From Gammaproteobacteria bacterium (GTDB lineage Bacteria; Pseudomonadota; Gammaproteobacteria; Steroidobacterales; GCA-2729495), in contig JASLMV010000019.1 of the NCBI GenBank assembly GCA_030746435.1, forward strand, positions 1-49,420: a DNA stretch of 49,420 nt. The letters run 5' to 3'. The notes under the pieces were generated by a model. It saw nothing but the letters and a program-made list of their open reading frames with translations. It did not search any database and was not told the DNA's origin. The translations under genes were made by a program, and so were the position numbers. Positions 1 to 6,951 of this stretch are shown in pieces. Numbering within the stretch: position 1 is the stretch's first letter; every line of letters begins with the position of its first letter.

Positions 1-695
1 ATGAGCCCCGGGTATGAGCGTACCTGCTTGCCCTTCGAGTGCACCGTGGCGCTGACCGCGACGATGTCACCGACTACGGCCGGCGGTGCCCAGAACTGCA
101 CGGTCTTGATATCGCCCTCGGGCTCGGTCGCTTTCACCAGCGGGTTCATGTCGACTTCGCCGTTTTCGCCGAAGTCGTTACACGGTTTGCCGTTGGTCAC
201 ATCGACTGCGAACAGACGCCGGTCGCTCGTCGCCGTGTACACACGCCACTCGCACGCACTTCCGGGTTCGGCATCACTATCGTGCCAGATGGAAACGCCA
301 CGGCACTTGTACTGACCGAAGCGTTCGATCGCGACCATCGGGTCGAATACCCAGCGCTCGGTACCCGTGGCCGGATCGAGCGCAACGATCCGGTTGAAGT
401 CGGTGCAGAATACGAGCGATTGTCCTGCCGCGACGGGCGTCAGTAACGGGGTCGCGTGCAGGCTGTGGAATGTGAAGGTACCCTTGGGTACTTTCTCGTC
501 TTCGCCGGTGCGGTAACTCCAGGCGAGTTCGAGTTGCCCCACGTTGTCACGGTTGATTTGGCCGGAGGCGGCGTAGCGCATCCCGCCCGGATCACCGCCG
601 TATGAAATCCAGTCGGATTCGGCCTGTCGGTCGCCCGTCACACCGCAGCCCGCCGCCAGTGCGGCTATTAACAACCCGAGTGCTGTTCTCGCCAT
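1..695 (-). CDS. PQQ-dependent dehydrogenase lipoprotein, N-terminal part
   Basis: Partial gene reading leftward and cut by the window edge; 231 residues are visible. The N-terminus has a hydrophobic stretch ending in the lipobox LAAGC, so the protein is probably lipid-anchored in the periplasm. The mature start (WISYGGDPGGMRYAASGQI, then NVGQLELAWSYRTGE) is the classic opening of pyrroloquinoline-quinone beta-propeller dehydrogenases of the glucose/alcohol dehydrogenase superfamily. Blade-like pieces follow (IVALDPATGTERWVFDP, RLFAVDVTNGKPC). Such enzymes oxidise sugars or alcohols and pass electrons to the respiratory chain. Substrate and C-terminal domains (for example a cytochrome c domain) cannot be judged. 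AGGGGG lies 8 bases before the ATG. It diverges from the HemF-like gene, leaving 56 bp for both promoters. Confidence 0.88.
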   Translation of the reverse strand, partial: MARTALGLLIAALAAGCGVTGDRQAESDWISYGGDPGGMRYAASGQINRDNVGQLELAWSYRTGEDEKVPKGTFTFHSLHATPLLTPVAAGQSLVFCTDFNRIVALDPATGTERWVFDPMVAIERFGQYKCRGVSIWHDSDAEPGSACEWRVYTATSDRRLFAVDVTNGKPCNDFGENGEVDMNPLVKATEPEGDIKTVQFWAPPAVVGDIVAVSATVHSKGKQVRSYPGL

Positions 696-751
696 TTGTT
701 CTGCCCCCTGCTCTGGCCGGATCAGTATACTGCGGGCAGGGGTAAGCGGTT

Positions 752-1639
752 ATGAAAACAATAACTACAGCGAAGCTTGTTCCACTGCTGGTTACACTTA
801 TATATATATCGTTTGCCGCATCGACAACCGTGGCTGCGGCCGAACAGCAGCTCACGCCTGAACAGGCCGCATTCGCCGAACGTACCTATGCCTTTATGGA
901 CGAGATGGATGCGCTGTACTTCGGCACGCTCGCAAAGTTGAACGGTACCGATGAAGTCGAGGTGCTGGACTTCCCCACCGAGTATGGCGACCACAACGTT
1001 AACGTGTCGCGCGGTCCCGTTGTTGAAAAAGCGGGACGCATGCGGGTGGTGCACAGGAAGCCGAAGATGGAATTCCAGGGTAAGCCGATCTGGAGCCGGT
1101 TTTTTTCGGTGGATACGCATCCCGCCACACCGAAGGTCGGCATGCTGCATGCCGCGTTCACGATCAATTTCAAGGAAGACGGTTCGAGCATGGTAGGAGG
1201 CTGGGTGGATGTGCTGCCGGGTGCGATGCCGGCTGAGGACCTGGCGCGGCTGAAAAAGGCTATGGACAGGATTTTTACCGACTACGGCATTGATCCCGAA
1301 CCGCACCGCACGATGAGTTGCGAGGGCAGCCCGGGCGAAGGCGAACGGCGACGGGAACCGGCCTGTGTCGGCGGCAGTTTCTACGGCCGTGACATGATGG
1401 TTGTTAATGATAAGAACTTTAACTTCATGAGCGAGTTCTACCGCGAGTTTCTGTTGATCTACCTGGACTTAATCGGGCAGCACCGCGCTACGCCTTATAC
1501 AGATGAAGATCTCGCCAAACAGGATTACATGCGGCGTAACTGGCTCGAGGACCGCTTCTTTTCTGATCCATACACGGGTAATGTCGTGCCCTACGAAGTC
1601 TGGGCGTTGTCCACGCTACCGCCGGTGGTGAAGTTTTAA
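752..1639 (+). CDS. Exported HemF-like (coproporphyrinogen oxidase-related) protein
   Basis: 295 residues with a Sec-type signal peptide (about 1-30, ending TTVAAA). The mature part follows the HemF order in degraded form: SRGPVVEKAG (86-95, compare the HemF SR...VFEKAG block), THP (122-124), H133, GGWVDVLP (149-156, compare GGGxDLTP), VGGSFYGRD (206-214, compare GVGGIFFDD), YMRRNWLEDRFF (259-270) and LSTLPPVV (286-293, compare MSLPPLVRW). Genuine HemF is a cytoplasmic enzyme that decarboxylates coproporphyrinogen III. Here several signature residues are replaced and the protein is exported, so the normal reaction is doubtful. It may bind a tetrapyrrole or have a new activity. Confidence is high for a gene, moderate for HemF ancestry and low for function. 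Confidence 0.75.
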   Translation: MKTITTAKLVPLLVTLIYISFAASTTVAAAEQQLTPEQAAFAERTYAFMDEMDALYFGTLAKLNGTDEVEVLDFPTEYGDHNVNVSRGPVVEKAGRMRVVHRKPKMEFQGKPIWSRFFSVDTHPATPKVGMLHAAFTINFKEDGSSMVGGWVDVLPGAMPAEDLARLKKAMDRIFTDYGIDPEPHRTMSCEGSPGEGERRREPACVGGSFYGRDMMVVNDKNFNFMSEFYREFLLIYLDLIGQHRATPYTDEDLAKQDYMRRNWLEDRFFSDPYTGNVVPYEVWALSTLPPVVKF

Positions 1640-1705
1640 GGTGCGTTACTCGTAAGCACCTCGATGGCAAAGCCCAATAGAAAATCTGATTTAAAGGGGA
1701 TACCT

Positions 1706-2398
1706 ATGTTTCGTACAACCTTGTTCACTTTGGTAGCTGTCTTTATGCAGCCTGTTTTCGCCCAGGTTACCGTATTGCCGGCGCCGACCGACCCGAACTT
1801 CTGCCAGGCCGTGCAGAAGTTCATGTCGAACACCGATATGGACAGCGACAACACGGTGTTTACCGACATGCCGGAGTACCGGCATTCCAAGCCGATGGTC
1901 GACCCGCTGCAGACCTACCAGGTGGTAACGTACATGGGCCAGCAGCCCATCATGGTGTCATGCAAAATCAAGGGGGCTGCCCACATACGTTCCGCTCATG
2001 GCGACGCTGCCGCGGGCGAGCAACTGTATTGCCCGGATGTGGCGCGCGTACTGAAGACGCAGGCTGTAGCCGGATTGCACCAGGACGGTTTGCTCGCAGC
2101 CGCGGACAAGGCCGAGGCCCTGGTCATCGATGACAATGAGCCCTTCGCGACCGGCCGGGATTACCTCGCAGATTTCGAGCTGAGCTATATCGGGGATGAC
2201 GGCGCTATCCATATCAATTCGCCGGGGCTCTTCCACGATTACGACGGCTGGACGACCTGGATACTGCCGGAAAGTTTCGAGGGTCAGGCCTACTGCCACC
2301 TCGCGACCGTCAGTTATATGAAATCACTGGCCACCGGTGACGCAGAGCCGGGTACCGTGGTGACTACCGCCGACGACGCACCGGTCGTGCCGCAGTAG
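1706..2398 (+). CDS. Secreted protein of unknown function
   Basis: I do not recognise this family. The chosen ATG follows AAAGGGG with good spacing and gives 230 residues with a clear signal peptide (MFRTTLFTLVAVFMQPVFA). An in-frame start 42 bases upstream would put extra polar residues before the signal and is less likely. The mature protein is acidic, with Cys residues at spread positions (NFCQAV, VSCKIKG, LYCPDV, AYCHLA) that could form disulphides in the periplasm. It lies 66 bp after the HemF-like gene on the same strand and could share its transcript, which would make it a candidate partner. No catalytic motif is visible. Confidence 0.75.
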   Translation: MFRTTLFTLVAVFMQPVFAQVTVLPAPTDPNFCQAVQKFMSNTDMDSDNTVFTDMPEYRHSKPMVDPLQTYQVVTYMGQQPIMVSCKIKGAAHIRSAHGDAAAGEQLYCPDVARVLKTQAVAGLHQDGLLAAADKAEALVIDDNEPFATGRDYLADFELSYIGDDGAIHINSPGLFHDYDGWTTWILPESFEGQAYCHLATVSYMKSLATGDAEPGTVVTTADDAPVVPQ

Positions 2399-2434
2399 CA
2401 TACAACCCGCCAGTCATCACACATTCAACTGAGT

Positions 2435-2587
2435 GTGCTGATCGCCTGTGTTGCGATAGCTGCGATGCTGTTGTCCGGCGTTGCATCAGCGGGCGCACAG
2501 TACACGTACCTTCAAGAGACGCGCCCCTGCAGACGGCTTTCCGGAAAACGGGCTAGCTCGATAAAAATGCGCATTTTATTGTTGTAA
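2435..2587 (+). pseudogene. Short signal-peptide ORF, probable truncated secreted-protein gene
   Basis: A 50-codon frame opening at GTG. It encodes a convincing signal peptide (VLIACVAIAAMLLSGVASA) followed by only about 30 residues that turn basic and lose character before the stop. A signal peptide with almost no mature domain suggests the 5' end of a secreted-protein gene whose remainder has been lost. A genuine short secreted peptide is the alternative. There is no strong ribosome binding site. The frame is the same as that of the preceding gene, directly beyond its stop codon, so it could also be a former extension. Confidence 0.35.
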
Positions 2588-2713
2588 AAGCGCAACAAAA
2601 CGGCCCTGGTAACGCGGTAAGCAGCCCAGAGCCTTTGTATTTCAGGCGTTTAAGCGAGGGTAGAAAAATACTGCAGCGTGGGGAAATTGCTGTTATGGTG
2701 CGGAGCAAGCCTG

Positions 2714-2750
2714 GCGGGGAAACCCGCGAAGGGCGGGTTATTTATTTTTT
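2714..2750 (+). promoter_or_regulatory. Possible transcription attenuator in the porin leader
   Basis: The segment CCCGC (2723-2727) can pair in two exclusive ways. Upstream it pairs with GCGGG (2714-2718), closed by a GAAA tetraloop. Downstream it is part of AACCCGC/GCGGGTT (2721-2727 with 2733-2739), which is followed at once by a T-rich tract (2741-2750), the form of an intrinsic terminator. The porin start codon is only about 35 bases further on, too little for a separate promoter, so porin transcripts would have to read through. I recognise no known riboswitch class. Confidence 0.5.
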
Positions 2751-2784
2751 TATTGCGTTTATTTATATGTATGGAGACAGGTGG

Positions 2785-3768
2785 ATGAATAAATTACATA
2801 TTGTGTTATTGAGCGCTCTGCTCGTGCCAGTTGGCGCGACGAGTGCCGACCTTGATCTGGAGCTGGGTGGCTTCATCTGGACAGAAGTCGGAACGGGTGA
2901 CCGTTATGACGATTCGGATGATGATCAAACTGGCGTCAGTAAGGCAGGTATTACGGTGTCGACTTCGGTTGATAACGTCAGTGCCGGCCTTACCCTGGGT
3001 GTCGATGGGATGATCAATGAAGATTTAGGTAGCGACGGTTCAGCCAGCGACGATGACCTTGAAGTCAAAGAAGCCTGGGTTGCTTTTGATTTTGAGTGGG
3101 CTGACGTCACAATCGGTAAACAGGCATTGGGCTTTGGCCTGAAACCTGCCGGTTGGGTCGGTGGTCGCCCGATCAACGACGGTCTCGAGTTTGATGGGTC
3201 AGACGTTGGCCGCAACAATAGTGGGCAAGTGGTTACGGGTATCGCCGCCGATATGGCACTGGGCGATTTCACGGTGCGCGGTGTCATGTTTGACAGTAGT
3301 GATTCCGACGGCGGGGATCACTCGATGTCTGATAACTGGATGCTCCAGCTTCGCTCTGATGACCTCTTTGGTTCAGGCCTTTATGCTTCTGCCGGCTATC
3401 AAGAAACTGTCTTCGCCGGGATCGATACTGAAGTCGAATCTATCGGCGCTGGTTATGATTTCGGTTGGGCAGATATCTCACTTGAGCATCAGGAAGCTGA
3501 AGTCGATGGGTTCCCAGAACAAGAGTTCTTGATTATCGCAGTGGGTATTCCCGTGAGCGATTCCACGGGGGTATACATCGACTATGCGACGGGTGAAATC
3601 GATGGCGATGATAGTGCTGAGACAACCCGGATTGGCGTTACTCATGCCTACAACGATAATGTCGACATCATTCTGGAATGGTCAGATGATGATTATGATG
3701 ATGCCTGCGTAGGGGCTTGTGACGATACAGACAGTATCGACCTGCGTATTGCCTTAGGCTTCGAGTAA
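2785..3768 (+). CDS. Porin-like outer-membrane beta-barrel protein
   Basis: 327 residues from the ATG that follows GGAGACAGGTGG. An in-frame upstream start would read through the leader hairpin and is rejected. A signal peptide (MNKLHIVLLSALLVPVGATSA) precedes alternating amphipathic strands typical of Gram-negative porins: LELGGFIWTEVG, KEAWVAFDFEWADVTIGKQ, GIAADMALGDFTVRGVMF, LYASAGYQETVF and the final strand IDLRIALGFE. The mature protein is very rich in Asp and Glu, with Asp runs such as DDSDDDQTG in likely loops, which would give a cation-attracting pore or calcium-binding loops. Specificity cannot be stated. The gene is followed by a tandem copy of its own 3' end and a strong terminator. 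Confidence 0.82.
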   Translation: MNKLHIVLLSALLVPVGATSADLDLELGGFIWTEVGTGDRYDDSDDDQTGVSKAGITVSTSVDNVSAGLTLGVDGMINEDLGSDGSASDDDLEVKEAWVAFDFEWADVTIGKQALGFGLKPAGWVGGRPINDGLEFDGSDVGRNNSGQVVTGIAADMALGDFTVRGVMFDSSDSDGGDHSMSDNWMLQLRSDDLFGSGLYASAGYQETVFAGIDTEVESIGAGYDFGWADISLEHQEAEVDGFPEQEFLIIAVGIPVSDSTGVYIDYATGEIDGDDSAETTRIGVTHAYNDNVDIILEWSDDDYDDACVGACDDTDSIDLRIALGFE

Positions 3769-3817
3769 AAGCTGCAGAGCTGTATTGCTTTAAGCTTTGA
3801 TTAAAAGCTACAGAGCC
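3746..3817 (+). repeat. 36-bp tandem duplication of the porin gene end
   Basis: Two adjacent imperfect copies (3746-3781 and 3782-3817) differ at about six or seven positions. The first holds the last porin codons and stop. The second would encode nearly the same end (IALSFD and a stop) but lies after the real stop, so it is untranslated. It looks like an old slippage duplication now drifting. Confidence 0.8.
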
Positions 3818-3844
3818 CGTTAACGTGAGTTAGCGGGCTTTTTT
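3814..3844 (+). terminator. Rho-independent terminator after the porin gene
   Basis: An 11-bp stem (AGCCCGTTAAC with GTTAGCGGGCT, one G-T pair) around a GTGA loop is followed by a run of six T. It closes the porin transcript. Confidence 0.88.
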
Positions 3845-3882
3845 ATGCCCCTTAACTATAGGGCCAAGGGATCAGGCAAGGA

Positions 3883-4893
3883 TCACGAAAGGGCGGGCAC
3901 GATATGCTCGCCGATGGTTCTTATGGCCTTGTCAGGCTCGCCGTAAACCTTGAGCGCGATCTGGTTGAGGCCCGCCTTCTCAAAGCTTTTGAAGCGCTCC
4001 ACTTCTTTGTCGATGTCGGCCAGCGCCGAGGCCGAGGTCCCGCGTTCGACGATCTTGTCGACGATCTCATCGGGAACGCCCTCGATCACCGGGTTCTTCT
4101 GGTAAAAGGCCTTCGCGAAGCTCGAAAGATTGTCGGTGACGATCTTCGCTTCGTCTTCATCCACGACATCGCGTATGTAATCCGGATAAATCGTGCCGCG
4201 TACACACAGCCAGATGCGGGCCTCACGGTTGGCCTCGACAGGGTCTTCTTTTACGTGCCACGCCCAGAAATTGTTGAGGGGATAGCTTGCCGGGTTCACG
4301 CCACGTTCCTCCAGCACGGGGTCTATGATTTCGTGTACCCAGCTCATGCGGCCGGGCGTGAAGTCGCTGACCATCATGCCGTCGGCATAACGGGCCGCGG
4401 ATTTCAGCATCTGCGGGCCGTTGACACCGGCATAGATCATGGGCCGTGGTTGAGTGACCCACGTGGTGTCCATCCAGCTAAGCGGATACATCTCGCCTTC
4501 GTAGCTGCCGACGTGGCCGCTGGCCGCAAGGTGCAGGATTTCGATGCATTCGCGCATCGCGCGCACCATGCGCTGCGGTTTATAACCCATCGCACCGGCC
4601 GTGCCGCCGCCACCGCCCACAACTATCTGTGCGCGGCCGTCTGCGAGTTCATTCAGTGTTAAGAGCGAGATGGCCATCTTCAGCGGATGCAGCTCGTAGG
4701 GGCTGACCGCGATCGGACCCATCGCAATGCGCTCGGACTGCATGGCGAAGGGTGTGAAGTTAACGAAAGCGTCGCGGCCGTTCGCGTTGTTAGCAACCCA
4801 GATACCACCCAGGCCGTAATCTTCGGCGAGCTGGCCGAGCCGGGCGAACTCCGCAGCAGTCTTGTCGGATTCTATGATGACGTCGATACGCAT
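3883..4893 (-). CDS. Luciferase-like (LLM class) flavin/F420-type oxidoreductase
   Basis: 336 residues from the ATG at MRIDVIIES; an upstream in-frame start would add 12 residues without a signal. The fold is the bacterial luciferase TIM barrel: ARLGQLAEDYGLGGIWV (first helix and strand), an LHPLKMAISLLTLNELADGR segment with the LNELADGR signature seen in methylene-tetrahydromethanopterin reductase-like members, a glycine-rich VVGGGGGTAGAMGY loop, and MIYAGVNGPQMLKSAARYADG. The last is a classical LLM block that binds cofactor phosphate. Members use FMN or F420 to oxidise or reduce small organic substrates in the cytoplasm. The cofactor cannot be told from sequence, and no F420 biosynthesis gene is in the window. 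It converges on the porin gene. Confidence 0.86.
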   Translation of the reverse strand: MRIDVIIESDKTAAEFARLGQLAEDYGLGGIWVANNANGRDAFVNFTPFAMQSERIAMGPIAVSPYELHPLKMAISLLTLNELADGRAQIVVGGGGGTAGAMGYKPQRMVRAMRECIEILHLAASGHVGSYEGEMYPLSWMDTTWVTQPRPMIYAGVNGPQMLKSAARYADGMMVSDFTPGRMSWVHEIIDPVLEERGVNPASYPLNNFWAWHVKEDPVEANREARIWLCVRGTIYPDYIRDVVDEDEAKIVTDNLSSFAKAFYQKNPVIEGVPDEIVDKIVERGTSASALADIDKEVERFKSFEKAGLNQIALKVYGEPDKAIRTIGEHIVPALS

Positions 4894-5014
4894 ACTTCGC
4901 CCTGTGTTGAGTTCACTGCAACCTAGCACGCTGCCCGGCAGGTGTCAGCCCCGCATCTGCGCGGCTGCATAAAAAGATATACAGTACCCACGGGCCTTGT
5001 CGGGGGAAGAGGGC

Positions 5015-6265
5015 ATGTTCAGAAAAGTTTTACTGCCGGCATTTATGGTTGTTGCCCTGCTGGCAGCCTGCACCGGTGACCGTGGCGACAGCGTGGCCAT
5101 TACGGAATCCGGGCGCTATACGCTGACTTCGTCAGACATGGAGCGCGAATACTATTTACAGCTCCCCATCGGTTATGCGCCGGACGAGGGGGCGCGGCCC
5201 CTGCTGATTGCGCTGCACGGTGCCGGCGACAGTATCGAAGGCTGGCTGGACGGTGGTTTCCAGGGCGATGGCCTGCTGAAGCTGGCGCGTGACGAGGCGG
5301 TCATGGTCATTCCCAATGCACGCATGAAAGCGGAAGAACGGCGCATCTGGGATCCGGGCACCGAGACCGACTACACCTTCTTCCTGGATTTACTGGCCGA
5401 ACTCGATGAGCGGATCACTTACGACGGGCGACGCATATTCATTACAGGCCACAGTGCCGGCGCACTCATGACGCACGAACTGGGCTGTCGCTTCGGGAAC
5501 CTCATTCGTGGGATAGCGCCGTCGGCGGGTTCGATAACGTCCAGCATGACTCCGCGCTGTACGGGCGCGGTTGCGGTACTGCAGATACAAAGCGATGCGG
5601 ACGAGATAGTGCCCGTGGCCGTGGTAACCGATACACGTGATCTCTGGGCGCTTTACAACGGTTTTGACCCCGATGAATCGCGTGCCGGCGTCACGGATGA
5701 ATGTGCTGACTATTCACCTCCCGGTTCGGCTTACCCGGTGCAGTGGTGCCTGCACCATTCGACCGAGTTCGACGGCCATACGTGGTGGACCAAAGCCGAT
5801 GAAGCCATCTGGAATTTCTTCACCGGCTTAAGCATCGAAGATGCTGCTAATGATCCGCCGCCCGGTGGCGGCAACGTTAAGCTCGCACGTGCGTTCCCGA
5901 TGACGCTGAGCGTAGCCGTTGCATTTCCGGAAGGCATGGCAAAGGTATTGCGTGCCGGGATGTTCCTGTACCCGCAGGGTTCGCAACCACCGATCTCCGG
6001 CGCGCCTCTGCACATGCTTAATTCGGATGTCGATCTCGGTGACCCGCAGCCGGGCACTCTGCAGAGTTTCGATATTCCGGTAAAGCTGCCGCGGGCTGAG
6101 GCGTTGCCCAAAACCTATGCTTTGCTGCTTGCCGTGTACGTCGAAGGGGGGTCACACCCGATACCGACGCCGGGCGTGGACCTGAGTGTGGTTTATGAGC
6201 TGACCATTAACGATGCGGAACAGCCCGTCGTGATCGAAGACATTTTATACCTTAAGACGATCTAG
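5015..6265 (+). CDS. PHB-depolymerase/LpqC-like alpha/beta-hydrolase lipoprotein
   Basis: 416 residues; the ATG is preceded by GGGGGAAGAGGG. The signal peptide ends in LLAAC (Cys19), giving a lipoprotein. An alpha/beta-hydrolase domain follows, with LIALHGAGDS (oxyanion region, about 64-73), the nucleophile elbow GHSAG (Ser147), DADEIVP (Asp194 or Asp196) and DGHTWW (His255), so the catalytic triad is intact. The pattern matches the poly(3-hydroxybutyrate) depolymerase/feruloyl esterase group (COG3509). Paired Cys residues around CADYSP and WCLHH suggest a disulphide. The last 140 residues form an extra domain of unknown function. A secreted carboxyl-ester hydrolase is the safe call. Its stop overlaps by 4 bp that of the convergent oxygenase gene. 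Confidence 0.85.
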   Translation: MFRKVLLPAFMVVALLAACTGDRGDSVAITESGRYTLTSSDMEREYYLQLPIGYAPDEGARPLLIALHGAGDSIEGWLDGGFQGDGLLKLARDEAVMVIPNARMKAEERRIWDPGTETDYTFFLDLLAELDERITYDGRRIFITGHSAGALMTHELGCRFGNLIRGIAPSAGSITSSMTPRCTGAVAVLQIQSDADEIVPVAVVTDTRDLWALYNGFDPDESRAGVTDECADYSPPGSAYPVQWCLHHSTEFDGHTWWTKADEAIWNFFTGLSIEDAANDPPPGGGNVKLARAFPMTLSVAVAFPEGMAKVLRAGMFLYPQGSQPPISGAPLHMLNSDVDLGDPQPGTLQSFDIPVKLPRAEALPKTYALLLAVYVEGGSHPIPTPGVDLSVVYELTINDAEQPVVIEDILYLKTI

Positions 6266-6900
6266 TTGCTTGCGTCTCTTTTCTCACGTACGTCCGCGAC
6301 GTATCGCATGAATTTCTTTCCCGGGCCCCACTTGTTGCTGGTAGGGGCGTAGGTAGGCTCGCCCATGCGGTAAAAGGCCATTTCCTGGTTGGCCCCGCCT
6401 TTTTCCACGTAAGCCACTATCAACTGCAGATGTTCCCGGCCCGCAAACTTTTCCCGCTCGTGCACGAGTTCCATTCCGTGGAAAATAACGCCGTCGCCCG
6501 GATCCAGCTCCAGGTTGATCACCTCGTCACCACGATGCATTGCCAGCGGCCATGGATCGCTTGCAAGGATCGTAATACTTACGTTGACTTCGCTTGCGGC
6601 CTGGTCGATATGTTTGCGGAGCACATCGCCTTTTTTATACAGGCGCACGAAGGAAAAAGTCGGGTAAAGGTCCAGCCCCGTTTCTGCCTCGATGCGTGAC
6701 CGGAGTGTGTACATGACCGTATCCGCACAAGCTTCGCCCGAGGCATTCAGCGATGTGCCATCCCTGTTAAACTGGGATTGTCTGCCCTTAAGGATTTGCC
6801 GGTAGTAGGATCCAAGAAAGGTGAGCAAGTACGGCTCAATCAAACCCTTTACAGCAACGAACCTTTCTTTTTCAAATTTTTCTGCGTTCGTTAGTTCCAT
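6262..6900 (-). CDS. 2-oxoglutarate/Fe(II)-type oxygenase
   Basis: 212 residues, no signal peptide, cytoplasmic. A double-stranded beta-helix oxygenase is suggested by FSFVRLYKKGDVLRKHIDQ with the iron-binding HxD (His97, Asp99), then SEVNVSITI, DPGDGVIFHGMELVHERE supplying the distal His (141 or 147), and HLQLIVAYV. These are the usual landmarks of prolyl-4-hydroxylase-like Fe(II)/2OG enzymes. Such proteins hydroxylate amino acids, proteins or small molecules; the substrate is unknown. The gene starts 51 bp from, and is divergent to, the NHL-repeat lipoprotein gene. Confidence 0.75.
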   Translation of the reverse strand: MELTNAEKFEKERFVAVKGLIEPYLLTFLGSYYRQILKGRQSQFNRDGTSLNASGEACADTVMYTLRSRIEAETGLDLYPTFSFVRLYKKGDVLRKHIDQAASEVNVSITILASDPWPLAMHRGDEVINLELDPGDGVIFHGMELVHEREKFAGREHLQLIVAYVEKGGANQEMAFYRMGEPTYAPTSNKWGPGKKFMRYVADVREKRDASN

Positions 6901-6951
6901 TGCCTCATGATTATACAGGAGTGGGCCAGGCTCAATATTGGGGAAAACACT

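Noticed and set aside
1-446. Open frames on the + strand at the left edge
   Set aside because: They are shadows of the minus-strand PQQ dehydrogenase, which has a lipobox, a good ribosome site and family motifs.
722-1306. A 194-residue open frame on the minus strand
   Set aside because: It is antisense to the HemF-like gene, His-rich without motifs, and has no independent support.
3904-4662. A 252-residue open frame on the + strand
   Set aside because: It is the antisense of the luciferase-like oxidoreductase gene, whose minus-strand product has clear family motifs; the + frame shows none.
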